Source: Allorhizobium borbori (GTDB lineage Bacteria; Pseudomonadota; Alphaproteobacteria; Rhizobiales; Rhizobiaceae). Taken from it: a stretch of DNA of 64,000 nt. The notes beneath the pieces were generated by a model, which did no database searches, had not been told where the DNA came from, and worked only from the letters and a program-made list of their open reading frames with translations. Where the stretch lies: assembly GCF_014196535.1 (NCBI RefSeq), contig NZ_JACIDU010000009.1, positions 1-64,000 on the forward strand, written 5' to 3'. Below are positions 35,994-46,978 of the stretch, piece after piece (the first letter of the stretch is position 1; each line of letters opens with the position of its first letter). The position numbers were made by a program, and so were the translations under genes.

Positions 35994-37159
35994 CAGAAGG
36001 TCACCCCTAGCACGGCCAGCGGATTGTCCGACAAAGCCGTCCGATCGGGATGATCCACCACCGGCTTGCCGGTGAAGGCCGCGAAGAGATCGCGCACGAA
36101 AGCTTCCGGCAATCCCTTGGTGATCAGCACCAGCCGCGACCGCTGATCCGCAGGATCGGGCCATGCCTCAAGCCGCACCGGCGGATGGAAGATGCTCTGG
36201 ACACCATGCAGCACCAAAGGCTTGTCGGGACGATCCGAGGTCTGCACCACAGCCTTCATGCGCAGAAGCTTTTCGCCATGGGCCGAGCGCAGCAGATCGA
36301 CGAACATTTCGATGGCCATCGGATCGATCGGCTGGTCATGCAGGATCGAGAAGGAACGGATGTCATCTGCGTGGCGATGATGCCCATGGTCATCATCATG
36401 GTGGTGGTGGTGGTGGTGGTCGTGGTCATGGCCGCAGCCGCAATCGGGACCATGTTCATGATGCTCATCGCCGTGGTGATGATCGTGCGCATGTACGCCC
36501 TCTTCCTGAAGCCAACGACTGACATCCGGATGCTTCGTATCCGGATCATAAAGTCCGTTGACGAGGAGAGACGCCGCAGGAGCATCGCTTTCCGCATCCG
36601 TGATCACCGCGCGCGGATTGAGGGCCCTCAACCGCGCCATGAGGCGCTCGACGGTCCCGGCATCGGCCAGCGAACGCTTGGTCAGCACCAGCCGGTCGGC
36701 AACCGCCGCCTGCCGCACCGATTCAGGATGGGCGTCGAGCGTGGCAAGACCGTTGGCGGCGTCGACCACCGTCACCACGCCATCCAGCTCGAAATTCTGG
36801 ATGAGAACCGGGTGCCCCATGACCGACTGCATGACGGGGGCTGGATCGGCAAGCCCGGTGGTTTCCACCACGATACGCTTGAGCGGTTTGAGCTTTCCGG
36901 TCTGGATACGGTCCATCAGTTCCGCCAGCGTATCGATGAGGTCGCCGCGCATGGTGCAGCACAGGCAACCATCGGAAAGTTCGATGACGGAATCGCCCGA
37001 GGATTCGACCAGAAGGTGATCGATGCCGACATCGCCGAACTCGTTGACGATGACAGCCGCATCCTTCATGGCCGGGTCTTTCAGGAGCCGGTTGAGAAGC
37101 GTGGATTTGCCTGCCCCGAGAAAGCCGGTGACGATGGAAACCGGAATGCGCGCCTGCAT
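35993..37159 (-). CDS. COG0523 (CobW/ZNG1-like) GTPase with a histidine-rich metal-binding segment
   Basis: A 388-residue G3E GTPase. Walker A is GFLGAGKST (12-20), and the metal-binding CxCC is at 65-68 (GCLCC). Residues about 223-265 form a His/Asp-rich stretch with 21 His, including seven in a row, and a CGC pair. The CobW_C domain follows (FSILHDQPIDPMAIEMFVDLL). Members are metallochaperones for zinc, cobalt or iron; the CxCC and His-rich linker point to zinc handling. It starts one base after the D,D-carboxypeptidase stop, so they are co-transcribed. Confidence 0.92.
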   Translation of the reverse strand: MQARIPVSIVTGFLGAGKSTLLNRLLKDPAMKDAAVIVNEFGDVGIDHLLVESSGDSVIELSDGCLCCTMRGDLIDTLAELMDRIQTGKLKPLKRIVVETTGLADPAPVMQSVMGHPVLIQNFELDGVVTVVDAANGLATLDAHPESVRQAAVADRLVLTKRSLADAGTVERLMARLRALNPRAVITDAESDAPAASLLVNGLYDPDTKHPDVSRWLQEEGVHAHDHHHGDEHHEHGPDCGCGHDHDHHHHHHHDDDHGHHRHADDIRSFSILHDQPIDPMAIEMFVDLLRSAHGEKLLRMKAVVQTSDRPDKPLVLHGVQSIFHPPVRLEAWPDPADQRSRLVLITKGLPEAFVRDLFAAFTGKPVVDHPDRTALSDNPLAVLGVTF

Positions 37160-37160
37160 G

Positions 37161-38354
37161 TCAGTTCACCGGGCGTTGCGCGGGCACGGCCGCATTGGTG
37201 GCTGGCGGCGCGTCGGCCTTCGGCTTCTTCACCGGTGGCTTGTCCTTGGCCGCCTGATCCTTCTTTTTGGAATCGGCCTTCTTGGCATCCGGCTTCGGCG
37301 GCGGGGGCGGCGGCTCCGTGCCGGGAATGACGCCGGCGAACGAATAGACCGGCGGGCGGTCCATCTCGTGCACATAGGGTGACTTGATGACCATGCGGCC
37401 AGCATCGTCACGGCCTTCCGAACGCACCTTCGCGGCCTGCGGATTGCAGATTTCCGCACTTACGTCATTGGCTTCCGTGCCCTGTTCGCCATAGGGTGCC
37501 AGCTTGCCGAGCGGCACGCCCGAAGCGCCCGTGGTCAATGCCTTCTGCAGCAGTTCGGCAGAGCGTTCCGTGCGACCGGCCAGGCTGTTTTCACCCAGAA
37601 CGACCGAAACGACGCTGCGGCCATTGCGCGTGGCCGACGAAACCTGATTGAAGCCCGAGGCGCAGATGAAGCCCGTTTTCATGCCATCCGCGCCATCGAA
37701 ACGACCGATCAGCATGTTGTAATTGCCATAGGTCTTCTTGCCGGTATCCACACCTTCCAGCGAGAAATACGAGGCATATTGCGGGAACTCGCGCTTGATC
37801 GTCACCGCCAGAACGGCAAGGTCACGCGCCGTGGTGTATTGCCCCTTGCCCGGCAGGCCGTTCGGGTTCACATACCGGGTCGAGGTCATGCCGAGCCGCT
37901 GCGCCTCGGCATTCATCTTCGCCACGAAGGCATCCTGCGAGCCGCCAACCGTTTCGGCAATGGCAACCGCAATGTCATTGGCGGACTTGACCAGCAGCAG
38001 CTTCAGCGCATTGTCAAGCGTCACCTGCGCGCCGGCGCGGAAGAAGGTCTTGCTAGGCGGCGCACTCGCAGCCTTCTGCGATATGGTCACCGGGCTATCC
38101 GGCTTCAGCCGGCCTTCCTTCATTGCACTGAACGCCAGATAGGCTGTCATCAGCTTGGTCAGCGAGGCCGGATACCATTTGCGGAAGGCGTCGGAATGTT
38201 CGATCACCTGACCGGAATTGACATCGACGACGATATAGGGATTGGCGAGCGCCGCATCGCGCCCCGCCAGTGCACCACCCATCGTTACCACACCGGCCAG
38301 CATGAGCGAGGTGAATGCGCGGAAGCCTGATTTGAGCACGGCGGGTTCCTTCAT
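37161..38354 (-). CDS. D-alanyl-D-alanine carboxypeptidase (PBP5/6 type)
   Basis: A 397-residue secreted serine peptidase. A signal peptide ends near residue 37 (AALA|NPY). The active-site motifs of the low-molecular-weight PBP fold are S64-L-T-K67, S124-A-N126 and K226-T-G. The carboxypeptidase trims the terminal D-Ala from peptidoglycan pentapeptides. The C-terminal ~45 residues are Pro/Lys/Ala-rich and disordered, replacing the amphipathic anchor of E. coli PBP5. Co-transcribed with the COG0523 GTPase downstream. Confidence 0.92.
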   Translation of the reverse strand: MKEPAVLKSGFRAFTSLMLAGVVTMGGALAGRDAALANPYIVVDVNSGQVIEHSDAFRKWYPASLTKLMTAYLAFSAMKEGRLKPDSPVTISQKAASAPPSKTFFRAGAQVTLDNALKLLLVKSANDIAVAIAETVGGSQDAFVAKMNAEAQRLGMTSTRYVNPNGLPGKGQYTTARDLAVLAVTIKREFPQYASYFSLEGVDTGKKTYGNYNMLIGRFDGADGMKTGFICASGFNQVSSATRNGRSVVSVVLGENSLAGRTERSAELLQKALTTGASGVPLGKLAPYGEQGTEANDVSAEICNPQAAKVRSEGRDDAGRMVIKSPYVHEMDRPPVYSFAGVIPGTEPPPPPPKPDAKKADSKKKDQAAKDKPPVKKPKADAPPATNAAVPAQRPVN

Positions 38355-38517
38355 GTGATCGCGGTTACAAGATCGAATATTGAGCGCCGGGATATTTACC
38401 CTATGTGGCCAAGCAATGGCAAAGACGATTGATTAGGTCAATTACAAGGCGCAAACTCACCGCGATGGAGGAGACGAATCCGTTCACTTTACCGCCAGAC
38501 AACACAGGAACAGCCCC

Positions 38518-39681
38518 ATGCCCATCTTGAACCGCGCCGCCGAGCTTCAGGCCGAAGCAACCGAATGGCGCCGCCACCTCCATGAGAGCCCCGAAATTCT
38601 CTACGAAGTGACGAATACCGCCGCCTTCGTTGCCGAGCGGCTGAAAGAATTCGGCGTCGACGAAATCGTGACAGGCATTGGCCGGACCGGTGTTGTCGGC
38701 ATCATCAAGGGACGCGGCGAAAGCGACCGCACCATCGGCCTGCGCTCCGATATGGATGCGCTGCCGGTGGATGAAGTGACTGGCAAACCCTGGGCCTCGA
38801 AGATCCCCGGACGCATGCACGCTTGCGGTCATGATGGCCATATGGCCATGCTGCTCGGCGCCGCGAAATATCTGGCCGAAACCCGCAATTTCAACGGCCG
38901 CGTCGCCGTCATCTTTCAGCCCGCCGAAGAAGGCGGCGCGGGCGCGCTCGCCATGGTCGAAGACGGACTGATGGAGCGCTTCGGCATTTCGGAAGTTTAT
39001 GGCATGCACAACATGCCCGGTATTCCCGCCGGCCAGTTCGCCATCCGCAAGGGTGGCATCATGGCCGCACCCGACAAGTTCACGATCACCGTCACCGGTC
39101 GCGGCAGCCACGCCGCCCAGCCCAACCGCTCCATCGACCCCATCGTCATCGGCGCTCAGATCGTCTCAAACCTGCAATTGATCGCCTCGCGCAATGTCGA
39201 TCCGATCGAGTCGGTCGTGCTGTCGATTACCAAGTTCATCGCCGGCACCACCCATAACGTCATCCCGACCGAGGCTGAGCTTGCCGGTACGGTCCGCACC
39301 CTGAGCGAAGCCGTGCAGGACCAGACCGAAGCCCGCATGCAGCAGATCGTCGAAAGCATCGCCGCGGCCCATGGCGCGGTCGGCGTTCTGCATTACGAAC
39401 GCAATTGCCCCGTTACTGCCAACCACGATGCGGAAATGGGTCACGCACTGGCCGTCGCCCGCGAGGTTGCCGGCCCGACCAATGTCGACCCGGATGTTGC
39501 ACCCTCGATGGCCGGCGAGGATTTCGCCTTCATGCTGAAGAAGCGCCCCGGCGCCTTCATCTTCATCGGCAACGGCGAAAGCGCCGGTCTTCATAACCCG
39601 GCCTATGACTTCAACGACGACATCATCGGCAGCGGCATCTCCTATTGGGTCCGTCTTGCCGAACAGCGTCTGACCGATTGA
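38518..39681 (+). CDS. M20-family amidohydrolase (hippurate hydrolase / aminoacylase type)
   Basis: A 387-residue metallopeptidase with ATG at 38518. Motifs of the M20D subgroup are present: RRHLHESPE, LRSDMDALPVDE (metal and catalytic Asp), HACGHDGHMAMLLGAA (metal His, Asp) and QPAEEGGAG (catalytic Glu). The dimerisation domain lies in the middle (RGSHAAQPNRSIDPI). Relatives cleave N-acyl amino acids; some act on hippurate, indole acetyl-amino acid conjugates or N-acetyl-L,L-DAP. Which one here is unknown. Strong terminator follows. Confidence 0.9.
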   Translation: MPILNRAAELQAEATEWRRHLHESPEILYEVTNTAAFVAERLKEFGVDEIVTGIGRTGVVGIIKGRGESDRTIGLRSDMDALPVDEVTGKPWASKIPGRMHACGHDGHMAMLLGAAKYLAETRNFNGRVAVIFQPAEEGGAGALAMVEDGLMERFGISEVYGMHNMPGIPAGQFAIRKGGIMAAPDKFTITVTGRGSHAAQPNRSIDPIVIGAQIVSNLQLIASRNVDPIESVVLSITKFIAGTTHNVIPTEAELAGTVRTLSEAVQDQTEARMQQIVESIAAAHGAVGVLHYERNCPVTANHDAEMGHALAVAREVAGPTNVDPDVAPSMAGEDFAFMLKKRPGAFIFIGNGESAGLHNPAYDFNDDIIGSGISYWVRLAEQRLTD

Positions 39682-39696
39682 TCCGGTGGCAAACAA

Positions 39697-39723
39697 AGGG
39701 CTTGGCTAAACGCCAAGCCTTTT
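39697..39723 (+). terminator. Intrinsic terminator of the M20 hydrolase gene
   Basis: GGCTTGGC (39699-39706) pairs with GCCAAGCC (39712-39719) around a 5-base loop and runs into TTTT. It lies just before the tRNA gene. Confidence 0.88.
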
Positions 39724-39740
39724 GTATGTGTGCGGACAGT

Positions 39741-39817
39741 GGTCCCGTAGCTCAGCAGGATAGAGCACCAGATTCCTAATCTGGGGGTCACGCGTTCGAA
39801 TCGCGTCGGGATCACCA
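39741..39817 (+). tRNA. tRNA-Arg (anticodon CCT)
   Basis: A complete 77-base cloverleaf including an encoded CCA. The acceptor stem pairs GGTCCCG (39741-39747) with CGGGATC (39807-39813), with one G-U. The anticodon stem CCAGA/TCTGG frames loop TTCCTAA, so the anticodon is CCT (39775-39777), reading AGG. The T-loop is GTTCGAATC. The GGTAGCTC-type D arm (GCTCAGCAGGATAGAGC) is normal. It is isolated among protein genes. This tRNA is a known integration target in other bacteria; the flanks here are core genes and I see no duplicated 3' end nearby. Confidence 0.96.
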
Positions 39818-39917
39818 CTCTTTCCTTACTTGTCTTCCAACGCATCGCATGTGGGTGATCCGCGACGTCACCGAAGCCGGTGGCCGTCTGGCTGCTGCAC
39901 TACCCCACCGGGCATCG

Positions 39918-40982
39918 TCACGCGCCATCGTTGGACGCCCAGCGGTGCCATTCCTCTTCCGTACCATGGAAAACGTTGAGGTCGATCTTGCCGTTCACGC
40001 CCTGGGACAGACCGGAACCGGAATACTGCCAGAAACGCCAGTTACGGCCCGGATAAACCTTCGAGGGATGCTGCGCAACGGCGCGCAGCCAGAACGGATA
40101 GCTGGTGAAGGCGCCGCGAAGATTGTCGTCATAGAAGTCGGGTGCCGTGTAGATGATGGGCCGCTTGCCGTAGTGACGTTCCAGCATGTCCATGAAGACC
40201 TGCATCTTCTCGCGCACCTTCTCAGGCGACGGTCGACGTTTGCAGGACGACTCGCCGTTCCACTCGACATCGATGACCGGCGGCAGGGCGTCGGGATCGC
40301 GCGGCACGTTGCGGATGAACCATGACGCCTGATCGCTGGCCACACGGCACCAGTAGAAGAAATGATAGGCGCCGCGCTTGAGGCCGGCTTCCTTCGCTTT
40401 GCGCCAGTTCGTCCGGAACATCGGGTCCAGATGATCGCCGCCATCGGTGGCCTTGATGTAGGCGAAGTTTGCGCCCTGCGTCCTGAGCTTCGGCCAATCG
40501 ATATCACCCTGCCAACGCGACACATCCACGCCATGAACAGCATAATGACGCGGCGTCACCTTCCCGAAATTGATCGGCTTGGCGTCGCTGAACCGGTGTG
40601 CGTAAACGCGCGTGCGACCGCGCAGTGCGCGATCTGCCTCCGAGGCCACGGTCGGTCGCAAGGTCGGCGCGACAACCGGTTCGGCAACCGGCATATTCGC
40701 CAGCACCCCGGTCGTTTGCGCCGGTGTGCCGGCCCACGCCAGAACCTGCTCTTTTGGCGGTATCGCAATCGTATCAGTCTGCCTTGCCACGGGGTTCGAC
40801 GCCGCCACAGCCACGCGCGCCTTCGCACCGACATCAGCAGAAGGAACGGGTGCCGATGGCGCGACCGAACTCGTCACATCGCGCGATGGCGTAATCGCCA
40901 ATACTTCGGCGGGCGACGACGAGCGACAGCCGCCAAGCGCGAGGCTTCCGATGAGCAGTGAGGAAAGGACAGATAGACGCAT
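39918..40982 (-). CDS. Lipoprotein with a glycoside hydrolase family 25 (lysozyme-type) domain
   Basis: A 354-residue lipoprotein: MRLSVLSSLLIGSLALGGC gives the lipobox LGGC with C19. Residues about 25-140 are low-complexity linker. The GH25 domain follows (about 148-350): GVDVSRWQGDIDW, FAYIKATDGGDHLDP, GAYHFFYW, PPVIDVEWNGE (catalytic Asp/Glu) and RWRFWQYSGSG-like end. GH25 muramidases cleave between MurNAc and GlcNAc. It probably remodels the cell's own peptidoglycan. It stands alone between the tRNA and the atp cluster. Confidence 0.9.
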   Translation of the reverse strand: MRLSVLSSLLIGSLALGGCRSSSPAEVLAITPSRDVTSSVAPSAPVPSADVGAKARVAVAASNPVARQTDTIAIPPKEQVLAWAGTPAQTTGVLANMPVAEPVVAPTLRPTVASEADRALRGRTRVYAHRFSDAKPINFGKVTPRHYAVHGVDVSRWQGDIDWPKLRTQGANFAYIKATDGGDHLDPMFRTNWRKAKEAGLKRGAYHFFYWCRVASDQASWFIRNVPRDPDALPPVIDVEWNGESSCKRRPSPEKVREKMQVFMDMLERHYGKRPIIYTAPDFYDDNLRGAFTSYPFWLRAVAQHPSKVYPGRNWRFWQYSGSGLSQGVNGKIDLNVFHGTEEEWHRWASNDGA

Positions 40983-41235
40983 GACAAAATACTCTGCCGG
41001 TATGAACCCGGGCGCGGGCGCGCCCCTCCATGTCAGTCAGTGACTTAAGAGACTATGACCGAAAAACCTTAAATTCGCGGTAACTCGGCGAGGTAGAGCC
41101 ATGTCCCCCATACGAGGCTCGTTATGCATAGAGCAACGTAAAACCCGGCCTCGCGACCTGATAAGTCAATTATTTTCAGCTGGTTACAGTGGCGACACCG
41201 GAGGCGGTCGATGCCACACCGGGAGCCCGCATACG
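40983..41235. other. Intergenic region between the GH25 gene and the atp operon terminator
   Basis: About 250 bp without a supported ORF. The stretch near 41040-41090 is AT-richer and probably holds the promoter of the minus-strand GH25 gene; I cannot define its boxes. I see no RNA gene or repeat. Confidence 0.5.
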
Positions 41236-41264
41236 AAAAAGCCGCCCGGCATGACCGGACGGCT
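41236..41264 (-). terminator. Intrinsic terminator of the atpHAGDC operon
   Basis: On the minus strand AGCCGTCCGG (41264-41255) pairs with CCGGGCGGCT (41249-41240) with one internal mismatch, loop of 5, then TTTTT (41240-41236). It lies 40 bp after the atpC stop. Confidence 0.88.
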
Positions 41265-41303
41265 CTTCACAATTACGTTGGTTAACGCGTGATCGCGGCG
41301 AAA

Positions 41304-41711
41304 TCAGCCGGCGATGACAGCGCCATGAAGCTGCGTCAGTTCGGAGAGGAACTCCTCGATACCGTTGCGCTTTTCATGATCCTGGGCAGCCGCCAGTTCC
41401 TTCCGGGCCGTATCGATACGGGCCTGCAGGGCATCGGTGCTGAACTCGGTTGCAGGAACCGCAGATTCCGCAAGAACCGTCAGACCGGTCGCGCTGATAT
41501 CGGCAAAGCCACCGAACACGACATACTTGGCCGTCTTGCCAGCCGCGGACTTGACCGTCACCACACCGGGCTTCAGCGTCGTCATCGTCGGAGCGTGACG
41601 AGCCATCACCGTCATTTCGCCTTCCGTTGCCGGAATGACAACTTCGCTGGCCTGCTCCGACACGAGCAGCCGCTCGGGAGAAACGAGTTCAAAATTGAAA
41701 TTGTCAGCCAT
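41304..41711 (-). CDS. atpC: ATP synthase F1 subunit epsilon
   Basis: A 135-residue subunit. The N-terminal beta-sandwich (FNFELVSPERLLVSEQASEVVIPATEGEMTV split here by the family's usual loop) and the ARHAPTMTTLKPG motif are clear; the C-terminal helices follow (ARKELAAAQDHEK). In alphaproteobacteria epsilon is a weak inhibitor because the zeta subunit takes that role. It is separated from atpD by 64 bp that contain a terminator-like hairpin. Confidence 0.95.
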   Translation of the reverse strand: MADNFNFELVSPERLLVSEQASEVVIPATEGEMTVMARHAPTMTTLKPGVVTVKSAAGKTAKYVVFGGFADISATGLTVLAESAVPATEFSTDALQARIDTARKELAAAQDHEKRNGIEEFLSELTQLHGAVIAG

Positions 41712-41739
41712 GACGCTTCAACTCTTCATAATCAGAGGG

Positions 41740-41765
41740 AAAAAGGGCGCGGTCCCGCGCCCTTT
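41740..41765 (-). terminator. Terminator-like hairpin between atpD and atpC
   Basis: A perfect 10-bp stem (AAAGGGCGCG 41742-41751 with CGCGCCCTTT 41756-41765) with a 4-base loop, ending in five T's on the minus strand. It is inside the operon, 11 bp after the atpD stop and about 30 bp before atpC, so it may attenuate atpC or stabilise upstream mRNA. Confidence 0.7.
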
Positions 41766-41775
41766 CCGGGGAACA

Positions 41776-44120
<2,345 letters not shown>

Positions 44121-44145
44121 CGCTTATCGTCCTGGCTTGATCGGA

Positions 44146-45675
44146 TCAGGCGAAGTTCTTGGTGAACGTATCCAGCGCAGCCTTGAGCTTTGCCTTCGTG
44201 TCGTCCGAGATCGCCTTTTCCGAACGGATGGCGTCCAGAATGGCCTTGCCTTCCGTGCGGAGGTAGCTCAGCAGAGCCTGTTCATAGCGACCAACGTCGG
44301 CGACGGGCAGCTTGTCGAGGTAGCCGTTGATGCCGGCGAAGATCACCGAAACCTGCTCTTCCGTCTTCAGCGGCGAGAACTGCGGCTGCTTCAGGAGTTC
44401 CGTCAGGCGTGCACCACGGTTCAGCAGGCGCTGCGTCGAGGCATCGAGGTCAGAACCGAACTGGGCGAAGGCGGCCATTTCGCGATACTGGGCGAGTTCA
44501 CCCTTGATCGAGCCGGCAACCTGCTTCATGGCCTTGATCTGAGCAGCGGAACCGACGCGCGAAACCGACAGACCGACGTTAACGGCCGGACGGATGCCCT
44601 GGTAGAACAGGTCGGTTTCGAGGAAGATCTGGCCGTCGGTGATCGAGATCACGTTGGTCGGAATGAACGCGGACACGTCGTTGCCCTGCGTTTCGATGAC
44701 AGGCAGAGCCGTCAGCGAGCCGGCGCCGTTGTCGTCGTTCAGCTTTGCAGCGCGCTCGAGGAGACGCGAGTGCAGGTAGAACACATCGCCCGGATAGGCT
44801 TCACGGCCCGGCGGGCGGCGCAGCAGAAGCGACATCTGACGATAGGCAACGGCCTGCTTGGAAAGGTCATCGTAACCGATCAGGGCGTGCTGGCCGTTGT
44901 CACGGAAGTATTCGCCCATGGCGCAACCGGTGAACGGAGCAAGGTACTGCATCGGAGCCGGATCGGAAGCCGTGGCGGCAACGACGATCGAGTACTGCAG
45001 CGCGCCGCGCTCTTCGAGCACCTTCACGAACTGGGCAACGGTGGAACGCTTCTGGCCAACGGCGACGTAGACGCAGTAGAGCTTGTCCTTGTCCGGGCCA
45101 TTGTCGTGGATCGGCTTCTGGTTCAGGAACGTGTCGAGAATGATGGCGGTCTTGCCGGTCTGGCGGTCGCCGATCACGAGTTCGCGCTGACCGCGGCCGA
45201 CCGGGATCATGGCGTCGATGGCCTTGATGCCCGTGGACATCGGCTCATGAACCGACTTGCGCGGAATGATGCCCGGAGCCTTGACGTCGACGCGGGCGCG
45301 CTTTTCGTAAACGATCGGGCCCTTGCCGTCGATCGGATTGCCGAGAGCGTCGACCACGCGGCCAAGAAGCTGCGGACCAACCGGAACGTCCACGATGGCG
45401 CCCGTACGCTTGACGGTGTCGCCTTCCTTGATGTCGCGGTCGGAACCGAAGATAACGACACCGACATTGTCGGTTTCGAGGTTGAGCGCCATGCCGCGAA
45501 TGCCGCCAGGGAACTCGACCATTTCGCCGGCCTGCACGTTGTCCAGACCATAGACGCGGGCAATACCGTCGCCGACGGACAGAACCTGACCGACTTCGGA
45601 AACCTCAGCTTCCTGGCCGAAGTTTTTGATTTGATCTTTCAGAATTGCGGAAATTTCCGCGGCGCGGATATCCAT
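44146..45675 (-). CDS. atpA: ATP synthase F1 subunit alpha
   Basis: A 509-residue nucleotide-binding (non-catalytic) subunit. The P-loop GDRQTGKT is near residue 170; the alpha/beta signature [14 protein letters not shown] lies near 363. It starts with ATG at 45675, sharing one base with the atpH stop (TGATG), so atpH and atpA are translationally coupled. Length is normal. Confidence 0.98.
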   Translation of the reverse strand: MDIRAAEISAILKDQIKNFGQEAEVSEVGQVLSVGDGIARVYGLDNVQAGEMVEFPGGIRGMALNLETDNVGVVIFGSDRDIKEGDTVKRTGAIVDVPVGPQLLGRVVDALGNPIDGKGPIVYEKRARVDVKAPGIIPRKSVHEPMSTGIKAIDAMIPVGRGQRELVIGDRQTGKTAIILDTFLNQKPIHDNGPDKDKLYCVYVAVGQKRSTVAQFVKVLEERGALQYSIVVAATASDPAPMQYLAPFTGCAMGEYFRDNGQHALIGYDDLSKQAVAYRQMSLLLRRPPGREAYPGDVFYLHSRLLERAAKLNDDNGAGSLTALPVIETQGNDVSAFIPTNVISITDGQIFLETDLFYQGIRPAVNVGLSVSRVGSAAQIKAMKQVAGSIKGELAQYREMAAFAQFGSDLDASTQRLLNRGARLTELLKQPQFSPLKTEEQVSVIFAGINGYLDKLPVADVGRYEQALLSYLRTEGKAILDAIRSEKAISDDTKAKLKAALDTFTKNFA

Positions 45676-46241
45676 CAGCCAACCTCTTTCAGTGCAAGCT
45701 TAAGGGTGGAAAGTTTGGTGCGAAGGGAAGTATCGATCTGGCGCGAGCCGACCTTGACGATCAGACCGCCGAGGATCGACGGATCGACCGTGACGGCCAG
45801 CGTCACGTCCTTACCGGTAACGCCCTTCAGCGCCGCCTTCAATTCAGAGTCCTGCTCGGCCGTCAGGGCGTGAGCAGAGGTAACGTCGGCAGTCACTTCG
45901 CCACGGTGGGCGGCGGCGATCTGACGATACGCCTTGATCATGCCGGGAAGCGCGAAGAGACGACGGTTACCCGCCACCACCTTCAGAAAATTCGTTACGA
46001 GCGCATCGAGACCAGCCTTCTGAGCGAGCGCAACGAGTGCATTCGTCTGGTCTTCGGCCGTAAACACCGGGCTGAGCACCAGGCGCTTCAGATCCGCGCT
46101 TTCGTCGATCAGGGCCTGGAAGCCGTCGAGAGCGGCACCGATTGCGTCAACCTTGCCAGCCTCGAGAGCAACCTCGAACAGCGACGACGCATAACGTTCG
46201 GCAACACCGGAAATAAGCGGGGATGTGTCTGCCACGGGCAA
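45675..46241 (-). CDS. atpH: ATP synthase F1 subunit delta
   Basis: A 188-residue peripheral-stalk subunit. I chose the TTG at 46241, which gives a protein starting M-P-V-A-D-T-S as in other rhizobial AtpH and the usual length. An ATG at 46259, six codons earlier, has AGGA six bases upstream and cannot be excluded; the frame is open to 46295. [19 protein letters not shown] and the C-terminal [18 protein letters not shown] are diagnostic. It is the first gene of atpHAGDC; the F0 genes are elsewhere, as usual in this group. Confidence 0.94.
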   Translation of the reverse strand: MPVADTSPLISGVAERYASSLFEVALEAGKVDAIGAALDGFQALIDESADLKRLVLSPVFTAEDQTNALVALAQKAGLDALVTNFLKVVAGNRRLFALPGMIKAYRQIAAAHRGEVTADVTSAHALTAEQDSELKAALKGVTGKDVTLAVTVDPSILGGLIVKVGSRQIDTSLRTKLSTLKLALKEVG

Positions 46242-46504
46242 AAGTTCCCTGATTTTCATCCAGAATCCTGCCCCCTCGGGAGAGGAGCTAAACAAGATTC
46301 TGAATTCGTTGCATTTTCGCCTGAAATTGGCCTGACCTCAGCCATGCCTTTTTCCAAATTCGGGGTCCGTCTAGCATACGCTGTCCGGACTCGCAACACG
46401 GGTATTAAAGGTTTACGCCTATAGGACAATACCCTTTTTGAAATTTTGTCCGAAAGACGGCAGGAAAGCGACAAGCCCTTTTGCCCGTGCGCTGTCCGCA
46501 GCTT

Positions 46505-46891
46505 TCAGAGAAAACCGAAAACGTAACCAAGCGGCAGCGCCGCCAGAATGATTTGCGCAACCAGAAGGGGATAATTCATAGGGTTACGCCCCCGGTCGGA
46601 CATGAGCGACAGGATGCGCCCGAAGGCCGAGAGCGCAAAACCGGCGCCAAGCGCCATGTAGATCCAATCCTGCGCAAGCAGGATAGCCGAAAGGCCGATG
46701 CCCGCATAGAAGCCGCCGAGCATCGAACGCGCTTCGGCAATCGCACCCGGACGATGTTCCATGGAGCCGAGCCCGAGGAACCGGAAGGTCAGCCCCGGCG
46801 CGAACATCATGAAGAGACCGAGCGCTGCGGTAAAGGCGGCAGCGGAAAAAGCGAGCAGTTCGCCCGTCTCGGTCGGCAGGTAGAATTCCAT
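46505..46891 (-). CDS. Four-helix membrane protein (DUF4345-like)
   Basis: A 128-residue hydrophobic protein with about four helices: ELLAFSAAAFTAALGLFMMFAPG, the RSMLGGFYAGIGLSAILLAQDW segment, YMALGAGFALSAFGRILSL and LLVAQIILAALPLGYVFGF. The layout and the MLGGFYAG/ALSAFGR motifs resemble DUF4345. Function is unknown. It lies between priA and the atp promoter region on the same strand. A long leader (about 260 bp to atpH) separates it from the ATP synthase genes. Confidence 0.72.
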   Translation of the reverse strand: MEFYLPTETGELLAFSAAAFTAALGLFMMFAPGLTFRFLGLGSMEHRPGAIAEARSMLGGFYAGIGLSAILLAQDWIYMALGAGFALSAFGRILSLMSDRGRNPMNYPLLVAQIILAALPLGYVFGFL

Positions 46892-46978
46892 GGCAAGCCC
46901 CCAAATCAGAAATCGCCGCCCTTATGGCATGAAGCGAGGGCGGCGAAAACGCCCGTTTTCGGGCGCTTGCCATGCAGA

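Noticed and set aside
36370-36440. Short tandem CAC/GTG-like repeats suggesting a microsatellite or CRISPR-like repeat
   Set aside because: They encode the His-rich segment of the GTPase. No spacer-repeat structure is present.
36050-37330. 426-residue plus-strand frame with a Val-rich run, looking like a membrane protein
   Set aside because: The Val run is the antisense of the poly-His codons in the COG0523 GTPase.
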